From NCBI GenBank assembly GCA_016215765.1, contig JACRHY010000032.1:1-10003 (forward strand): 10,003 nucleotides of DNA, in the 5' to 3' direction. How positions within the stretch are numbered: the first letter of the stretch is position 1; each line of letters begins with the position of its first letter. The translations under genes and the position numbers were made by a program. The stretch is from Parcubacteria group bacterium (lineage in GTDB: Bacteria > Patescibacteriota > Minisyncoccia > UBA6257 > JACRHY01). The notes below the pieces were generated by a model. It was not told the origin of the DNA, did no database searches, and saw nothing but the letters and a program-made list of their open reading frames with translations. Of this stretch, positions 5,429-10,003 are shown in pieces.

Positions 5429-7701
5429 CGATGAAAATAAAAATTCTCAAAATAGCCGCCGGTTTGTTTTTTTTCATCGCGCCGCGTCTCGTTTTTGCCG
5501 CAAGCTATTTTGAATTTGCTCCGGATATTTCCAATTCCGTCCAGCTTGCCGCCGCTTCGGCGACTCAAACGTTCCGGCCGATTAACGACTTCCTCAAAGG
5601 CGTTGACGTTTGGCTGGAAAACGAAGGAGCGAACGCTTCGCTGGATTTTTTCTTTTACGACAAAAACGGCGTCTTGCTGTTGGAAAAAACCGCCGCGGTT
5701 CCTTATTTGAATAAAAAATGGGGCGGACGGCGATTTTCCGTCGGATTTGACCGCCAAATCGCCGTTAATCCGCTTGATTTTTACAGCTTTAAACTTACGA
5801 GTTCGTCGGAGAATCTTTTGATTTATTACGCCAACCGCGTTCAATTGCTTCAGCACGCTTCTCCGTACTTTTCTCAAGACATCGTCGGAAGCGCGGAAAT
5901 CGGCGATTTGAAGGACATCACTCTCAAATACGCCCTTAATGAAGAAGCGGAAAATAATCCGCCGGCGATAAGCGGCGCCACGACGACGATCATTTCCTCC
6001 GCCGCCGTAAAAATTTCCTTCAACGGAAGCGAACCGATTGATTACAAAATTGAATACGCCCCGTCCGGCGAAACGGCAAAGTCATCAACCGCTTATTCCG
6101 GATATTACCAATTCTGCGGAACGGGATTGAGTTTTTGCGCGGTCACGCTTTCCGTTTCTCCAAACAGCCGCTATGATTACGAAATTTTCGCCAAAGACGC
6201 CTGGGGCAACGAGAGCCGCCTTTCCGGTGTTTTTGACAGCTTGGCGGTTGCGGGCGGGGAAAGTTCGTCCGAGCCGCTCCCCGAGTCGCCCCCCGCCGAT
6301 TCCGTTCCTCCGGCCATTTCCGACCTGCGCGTTGCCGGCGTGACGGAAAGCTCGGTAAAGATTGCGTGGCAAACGGACGAAGCGGCCGACGCCGAGCTGG
6401 CCATCAGTAAAAAGGCGGACGGCTCGTCGCCGCTGACGCTCCTTAACGATTTCACCGTTGAGCTTGAGCATGTTATCCAAACCGGCGGCATTTTAACTCC
6501 GGCAACGCGGTATTACGCCGTTGCCAAATCAAAAGATGCCGCCGGCAATTTTGCCACGGCAACGCTGGCCTTCACGACCGCTGAAACGGCGGGAGAAGGC
6601 GCGCCCATCGCGGCTCAAACGCCGCCGCTCCCCTCGTCCGCTGAACCGGCGGCAACCGGACAAGCCGCGAGCGGAACGGAAGCCGCTTCCTCAAGCCCCC
6701 TGACCGTCTCTTTCACCATTGCCGCCGCCGACGGCGGGAGCAGTCCCGTTCTGGAGGTGACGTGGCAGGCGCCGCCGGACGGCGAGCCGAACGGCGGCTA
6801 TCGCGTTGATATTTTTGACGAAAATAATAATTTAACTCAACAAAAATTTTTGCCCGCCGGAGTTTATCGCGCGACTTTTGACGATTTGCCGGCCGGTAAT
6901 TATTACGCCATCGTATACGCGAATCGCGACGGCGTTTTTGAAAAAATTTCCGCGGCGGCGACTGTCGTCATCATTGAGGCGGTAATAAAAAAATCCCATC
7001 CCCTTCGTTTTTATCTGACCATAGCGCTCGGCGTTTTAACCGTTGCGGCTTTCATTGTCTTTATTATAAAATTGACGAGAATGGGAAAATTCAGCGCTTT
7101 TTTCGGAAAAAAAGAAGACGAGGCCGGCTTTTCCGTCATTGAAATCCTCGTCAATATCGCCATTGTCGTTTCCATCGTCGCCACCATCGGTTTTCTTTCC
7201 CAATTTCTGGCCAGCGGAGGTTTATTTTTAAGCCGCGGACTTGAAGCACACCGTGATTTCCAGCAAGCGCTTAACGAAATGTCGTCGGAGCTTCGCTCAA
7301 TGGGGCAATCGGGCCTCGGAAGTTATCCGATCGCGGCGGCGGGAACGAGTTCCGTCGCTTTTTACAGCGATATTTATCAAAACGGCGTTTTTGAGCGGAT
7401 AAGGTACTTCATGGAAAACGGCGCGTTGAAAAAGGGCGTTATAACGCCGACGGGCAACCCGCTGGTTTACGGCGAAAGCAGCGAACAAATTCTCCAGATC
7501 GTTTCGGGAATCGCGACAACGACAAGCGGCATCTTTTCTTACTACGGCGAAAACGGCTCTTCTCTTTCGTTTCCCGTTGACGTTTCGGCGATCAGGATGA
7601 TCAGCGTGAACGCGACGGTCAATTCGGAAGAAAAAAACAAAGCGGCGCCGGCGCCTTTTCAAATGAAAATCACTCCCCGTAATTTAAGAAGCGGAATATG
7701 A
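5425..7701 (+). CDS. Signal-peptide/FN3-like surface protein fused to a prepilin (possible polyprotein)
   Basis: The start at 5425 (or 5431) is chosen because ATGA overlaps the previous stop and because it yields a clean signal peptide, MTMKIKILKIAAGLFFFIAP followed by RLVFA-AS. The frame also stays open upstream to 5392. Exported parts are a beta domain (about 27-172) and three fibronectin-III-like domains (about 180-272, 293-385 and 427-515). A Pro/Ala/Ser-rich linker joins the second and third, and C231 and C238 may form a disulfide. A membrane helix (529-549) is followed by a basic linker and then a complete prepilin motif, EAG/FSVIE (G568/F569, E573), with a hydrophobic helix and a pilin-like C-terminal domain of about 190 residues. 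ATG 7081 could start the pilin alone but lacks a good ribosome site. Role inferred: pilus-associated surface protein. Confidence 0.8.
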   Translation: MTMKIKILKIAAGLFFFIAPRLVFAASYFEFAPDISNSVQLAAASATQTFRPINDFLKGVDVWLENEGANASLDFFFYDKNGVLLLEKTAAVPYLNKKWGGRRFSVGFDRQIAVNPLDFYSFKLTSSSENLLIYYANRVQLLQHASPYFSQDIVGSAEIGDLKDITLKYALNEEAENNPPAISGATTTIISSAAVKISFNGSEPIDYKIEYAPSGETAKSSTAYSGYYQFCGTGLSFCAVTLSVSPNSRYDYEIFAKDAWGNESRLSGVFDSLAVAGGESSSEPLPESPPADSVPPAISDLRVAGVTESSVKIAWQTDEAADAELAISKKADGSSPLTLLNDFTVELEHVIQTGGILTPATRYYAVAKSKDAAGNFATATLAFTTAETAGEGAPIAAQTPPLPSSAEPAATGQAASGTEAASSSPLTVSFTIAAADGGSSPVLEVTWQAPPDGEPNGGYRVDIFDENNNLTQQKFLPAGVYRATFDDLPAGNYYAIVYANRDGVFEKISAAATVVIIEAVIKKSHPLRFYLTIALGVLTVAAFIVFIIKLTRMGKFSAFFGKKEDEAGFSVIEILVNIAIVVSIVATIGFLSQFLASGGLFLSRGLEAHRDFQQALNEMSSELRSMGQSGLGSYPIAAAGTSSVAFYSDIYQNGVFERIRYFMENGALKKGVITPTGNPLVYGESSEQILQIVSGIATTTSGIFSYYGENGSSLSFPVDVSAIRMISVNATVNSEEKNKAAPAPFQMKITPRNLRSGI

Positions 7702-9149
7702 CAAGCGCGCGCTTTAAAAACATCACGTCGTTTCGTTCGGAAAGGGGAGCGCTCGCCATCCAGGTTTTGATTTTCAGCGGCATCACCATCATCCTTTTAT
7801 CCGGCTTCGTCGTTTTAATGGATATTCATTTGAAATTACTGAGGCGCGACGCCGATAACGCCGCGGCTTTCGCGATCGCCGAAGCGGGCATTGAATATTA
7901 CCGCTGGCATTTGGCGCACGCGCCGGCCGATTATCAGGACGGCACCGGACAAAGCGGCCCGTACGTCCACGATTACCGCGACAAAGACGGCAATCTTATC
8001 GGCCAGTTTTCCTTGAATATCACCCCGCCGCCGGTCGGTTCCACCGTCGTTGTCATCCAATCAACGGGCAAACTTTCGGGAAATCAGGAAATTGAAAAAA
8101 TAATCAAGGTTAAAATGGGCATCCCGTCTTTCGCCAAATACGCCGCCGCCCTGAACGCCAATGTCCGTTTCGGCGAAGGAACGGAGGTCTTCGGCGAGAT
8201 TCATTCCAACGGCGGCGTCCGTTTTGACGGCCTTGCTCACAATATCGTTTCCAGCGCGCTGATAAGTTATGACGATCCCGATCATGACGGCGCCAACGAA
8301 TTCGGCGTTCATACTCACTTGTCGCCGACCGATCCTCTTCCGCCCGCGTCCGTTCCCGTCAGGACCGACGTTTTTGAAGCGGGACGGCAATTTCCCGTGC
8401 CGGCGCTGGATTTCGCCGGCATCACCCAGACGCTTTCCACCATCAAAGCGGATGCTCAAAGCGGCGGCTTTTACGCCGCTTCTTCCGGTTCCGGTTATTA
8501 CGGCTACGACGTTGTTTTGAAAACGAACGACACCTTTGATCTCTATAAAATATCGCGACTTTACTCGCCGACTTCGGGTTGCAGCAATTCCAATAATCAG
8601 GACGGCTGGGGATTATGGAGCATCCGGACCGAATCGCTGGTCGGAAATTATCCGATTCCCGCAAACGGCCTCATTTTTCTGGAAGACAACGCCTGGGTCA
8701 GGGGACAAATAGACGGCGCGCGCGTCACCATCGCCTCGGCGCGCTTTCCCGACAATCCCGCCACCCGAAGCAGCATTACCGTCAACGCCGATCTTCTTTA
8801 CAGCAACTATAACGGCTCGGACGTCATCGCTCTTATCGCCCAAAAAGACATCAATATCGGATTTAGAAGCGATACCGACTTGCGCGTTGACGCGGCGCTG
8901 GTCGCCCAAAACGGCCGCGTCGGGCGATTTTACTACAGCTCTTCCTGTACCACTTATTATACCCGAAATTCCATCGTCAGTTACGGAATAATCGTTTCCA
9001 ATCAGCGATACGGATTCGCTTACACGGACGGCACCGGTTATCAGACGAGAAGTTTGATTTACGACTCAAATCTTTTATACAACCCGCCGCCAAGTTTTCC
9101 GCTGGCGTCGGACAGCTACGGCAATCTTTCCTGGGAAGAAATCAAATAA
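7698..9149 (+). CDS. PilX/GspK-like minor pilin with large beta-rich domain
   Basis: This is a 483-residue pilin-like protein. A basic leader ending ERG is followed by ALAIQVLIFSGITIILLSGF (18-37), a pilin-type helix. The putative cleavage is G17/A18, and mature position 5 is Gln22 rather than Glu, which is known for GspK and some PilX-type tip pilins. DADNAAAFAIAEAGIEYYRW (51-70) is the AEAGIEY signature of PilX-like proteins. The middle carries DPDHDGANE (193-201), a DxDxDG loop like those that bind calcium. Residues of about 320-410 are alternating hydrophobic strands, suggesting a beta-helix. C295 and C417 are the only cysteines. The start is an ATGA overlap with the preceding gene, so translation is probably coupled. 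It is the last gene of the operon and may serve as a tip or initiating subunit. The family assignment rests on the N-terminus; the remainder is unrecognised. Confidence 0.8.
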   Translation: MTSARFKNITSFRSERGALAIQVLIFSGITIILLSGFVVLMDIHLKLLRRDADNAAAFAIAEAGIEYYRWHLAHAPADYQDGTGQSGPYVHDYRDKDGNLIGQFSLNITPPPVGSTVVVIQSTGKLSGNQEIEKIIKVKMGIPSFAKYAAALNANVRFGEGTEVFGEIHSNGGVRFDGLAHNIVSSALISYDDPDHDGANEFGVHTHLSPTDPLPPASVPVRTDVFEAGRQFPVPALDFAGITQTLSTIKADAQSGGFYAASSGSGYYGYDVVLKTNDTFDLYKISRLYSPTSGCSNSNNQDGWGLWSIRTESLVGNYPIPANGLIFLEDNAWVRGQIDGARVTIASARFPDNPATRSSITVNADLLYSNYNGSDVIALIAQKDINIGFRSDTDLRVDAALVAQNGRVGRFYYSSSCTTYYTRNSIVSYGIIVSNQRYGFAYTDGTGYQTRSLIYDSNLLYNPPPSFPLASDSYGNLSWEEIK

Positions 9150-9167
9150 CGCCGGCTCGGGGAGAAT

Positions 9168-9196
9168 TTGGAATTTAGCGGGCTTTGATATATAAA
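9168..9196 (+). promoter_or_regulatory. Promoter of the tRNA gene
   Basis: TTGGAA (9168-9173) and TATAAA (9191-9196) are separated by exactly 17 bp. A start near 9203 lies only a few bases before the mature tRNA. No T-tailed terminator is seen between the last pilus gene and this promoter, so some read-through into the tRNA is likely. Confidence 0.65.
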
Positions 9197-9206
9197 TAAT
9201 CAAAAC

Positions 9207-9280
9207 GCGCTCATAGCTTAATGGCAAAGCAGACGGCTTATACCCGTCCGTTCTTGGTTCGATTCCAAGTGAGCGCACCA
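9207..9280 (+). tRNA. tRNA-Ile, anticodon UAU
   Basis: This is a complete 74-nt cloverleaf. The acceptor stem GCGCTCA (9207-9213) pairs TGAGCGC (9270-9276) at all seven positions, followed by discriminator A and an encoded CCA (9278-9280). The D arm is GCTT/AAGC with loop AATGGCA. The anticodon stem GACGG/CCGTC encloses CTTATAC, putting TAT (9239-9241) at positions 34-36. The variable loop is CGTT. The T arm CTTGG/CCAAG encloses TTCGATT. The anticodon UAU reads the isoleucine codon AUA, and A37 fits the t6A modification usual for ANN-reading tRNAs. Most bacteria read AUA with a lysidine-modified CAU tRNA instead, so this anticodon is uncommon. Confidence 0.93.
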
Positions 9281-9300
9281 GAATCTGATTTTCTGCGCTG

Positions 9301-9328
9301 TTGACATTTGAGGGAAAATTTGTATAAT
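9301..9328 (+). promoter_or_regulatory. Perfect-consensus sigma-70 promoter
   Basis: TTGACA (9301-9306) and TATAAT (9323-9328) both match consensus fully, with a 16-bp spacer. This is the best promoter in the window. Transcription should start near 9335, inside the 10-bp palindrome AGAACGTTCT (9330-9339), which could be an operator but matches no site I can name with confidence. Confidence 0.88.
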
Positions 9329-9334
9329 TAGAAC

Positions 9335-9464
9335 GTTCTTTTCAAGAAATAAAAAAATAAAAGCAACGGGAGGCGCGGGCAAGGCAGAGCGGTCGCCGGC
9401 GAACACAGGGTTCGCTCCGCGTTTTCCTAATTTTGCGCCGCTTCTTAGGCGCGAGGAGGAGGAA
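9335..9464 (+). promoter_or_regulatory. Structured 5' leader of the CxxC protein gene
   Basis: About 130 nt separate the predicted start site from the ATG. GCGAAC (9399-9404) pairs GTTCGC (9410-9415) around ACAGG, with outer GCGG/CCGC pairs (9389-9392 and 9417-9420). The T-rich GTTTTCCTAATTTT follows, an attenuator-like layout. A second hairpin, GCGCC (9435-9439) / GGCGC (9448-9452), ends right before the ribosome site GAGGAGGAGG (9453-9462). These features could modulate transcription or ribosome access; I do not recognise a known riboswitch. Confidence 0.45.
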
Positions 9465-9908
9465 ATGGACAAGAAAGAAATGGCCAAGCTCACGGACGAG
9501 CGGCCCGACACGGACGCCGCCGCGCCGCGGCCCTGTGAGGCGGCCCGGCACACGGGGAGTAACCCGGCGATTCAGCCGGGGTCCCGCTTCCTCCTCCAGA
9601 AAGCAGAGGGGGGAGGACTCGTCCGCCGGACGCACGCCGGCGGCGGCGAGGAGATCAGAGCAGGGGATTTTCTGGTCATGGAAGACCAGAAAATCTTCTA
9701 TTGCCGCCGGTGTCGCGAGGCGGCGATATACGACGCCCGGAGGGGCGGCTACCGGCTGACGTTTTACACGTCAGCGGCGGCGGACCGGAAGCTCGCCGCC
9801 ATTCGGGAGGCGGCGGCCCGCGCGGAAAAGGCGCGGGAGCGGGAAAAGGCGGCCGGCGAACGGAGGTTCTACCCCTCAACGAAGAGGGGGGAAAGAAAGC
9901 GGAAGTGA
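9465..9908 (+). CDS. Small GC-rich CxxC protein of unknown function
   Basis: I do not recognise this 147-residue protein. The ATG at 9465 has the strongest Shine-Dalgarno run in the window (GAGGAGGAGG) and follows a consensus promoter, so expression is probably high. Residues 1-60 are polar, rich in Ala/Pro/Arg/Gly and likely disordered. A compact segment at 62-102 reads like a small beta fold (GDFLVMEDQKIFYCRRC...RRGGYRLTFY) containing a single CxxC (C80, C83). Two more metal ligands are not obvious, and C24 is the only other cysteine. Residues of about 106-133 (DRKLAAIREAAARAEKARE) are a charged Ala-rich helix suited to a coiled coil, and the tail is Lys/Arg-rich. It might bind RNA or DNA, but that rests only on charge. 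Codon third positions are visibly more GC-rich than in the pilus genes. The stop overlaps the next start. Confidence 0.65.
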   Translation: MDKKEMAKLTDERPDTDAAAPRPCEAARHTGSNPAIQPGSRFLLQKAEGGGLVRRTHAGGGEEIRAGDFLVMEDQKIFYCRRCREAAIYDARRGGYRLTFYTSAAADRKLAAIREAAARAEKAREREKAAGERRFYPSTKRGERKRK

Positions 9909-10003
9909 GTACTCACCAGATTACTGGCTATTACGCTGACGAACTGGCCGCGGCAGAAGTAGAAGATGTTCGAATTACGGATGATGAGGGAGAAGATGTG
10001 GAC
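9905..10003 (+). CDS. Start of an acidic ORF, truncated by the window end
   Basis: A GTG at 9905-9907 overlaps the previous stop TGA (9906-9908) in a GTGA arrangement typical of coupled genes. The frame stays open for 33 codons to the end of the window. It reads MSTHQITGYYADELAAAEVE and continues strongly acidic (DVRITDDEGEDVD). A purine-rich GGGGGGAAAGAAAG precedes the start. Base composition drops back to the AT level of the rest of the window. The product is unknown, and only the coupling to the CxxC gene supports it. Confidence 0.5.
   Translation, partial: MSTHQITGYYADELAAAEVEDVRITDDEGEDVD

Noticed and set aside
9150..9206. Terminator after the last pilus gene
   Set aside because: The CCGGCTCGGGG stretch has no matching arm with a following T-run; no intrinsic terminator can be supported.
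9075..9278. Minus-strand ORF beginning MRSLGIEPRTDGYKPSALPL
   Set aside because: It is the antisense of the tRNA (T arm and anticodon region). This GIEPRT...YKPSALPLSY pattern is a well-known spurious protein that recurs wherever a tRNA is read backwards.
9330..9339. AGAACGTTCT as a LexA box
   Set aside because: The Gram-positive LexA site is GAAC-N4-GTTC; here the half-sites abut with no spacer, so I list it only as an unnamed palindrome.
9399..9434. Leader region as a decayed tRNA because of GGGTTCGCTCC
   Set aside because: Only a T-arm-like string is present; acceptor, D and anticodon arms cannot be formed.
9218..9635. Two minus-strand ORFs around the tRNA and promoter
   Set aside because: One contains the same antisense-tRNA signature (LESNQERTGISRLLCH), and both run against a clear promoter, leader and gene on the + strand.

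Overview
The window looks like a chromosome segment from a small-genome bacterium of the Candidate Phyla Radiation, probably a Parcubacteria-like Patescibacterium. The basis is a compact type IV pilus operon of an ATPase, one PilC/GspF platform protein and very large, modular pilin-like proteins, together with weak or absent Shine-Dalgarno sites, ATGA gene overlaps, and standard stop codons. This placement is an inference from gene style; no taxonomic marker gene is present.

Layout, all on the + strand. (1) 1-191 is the C-terminal tail of an integrase-type (DDE, rve-like) transposase whose insertion ends just upstream of (2) a 250-residue HAD-superfamily hydrolase (219-971) with all four HAD motifs and its own intrinsic terminator. 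(3) 1012-1142 is a non-coding block of four consecutive hairpins bounded by a 9-bp direct repeat. (4) 1179-9149 is a five-gene type IV pilus or pseudopilus operon: a short PilB/GspE ATPase, PilC/GspF, a 625-residue prepilin-like adhesin, a 758-residue protein that appears to fuse a secreted fibronectin-III protein to a second prepilin, and a 483-residue PilX/GspK-like minor pilin. The last three genes are joined by 4-bp ATGA overlaps, so translation is probably coupled. The ATPase powers pilus assembly through the PilC platform, and the three large pilin-like proteins would be incorporated into, or cap, the fibre as surface or adhesive subunits. The major pilin, prepilin peptidase and PilM-N-O equivalents are not in the window. 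(5) 9207-9280 is a tRNA with anticodon UAU (isoleucine) and an encoded CCA, preceded by a good sigma-70-type promoter. (6) A consensus-like promoter at 9301-9328, a structured leader of about 130 nt and a strong Shine-Dalgarno site drive a small, GC-rich CxxC protein (9465-9908), which overlaps an acidic ORF running off the end.

The most notable point is the 5425-7701 gene. It contains a signal peptide, extracellular FN3-like domains, one membrane span, a basic cytoplasmic linker and then an intact prepilin cleavage motif (G568/F569, E573) in one reading frame. Topology would place that motif at the cytoplasmic face where prepilin peptidase works, so one polypeptide could be cut into a membrane-anchored FN3 protein and a pilin. 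Also of interest are two related palindromic intergenic elements (1012-1142 and 3551-3647). The second covers the apparent 5' end of the first pilin gene, so the first 30 or so codons of that ORF may not be real coding sequence.
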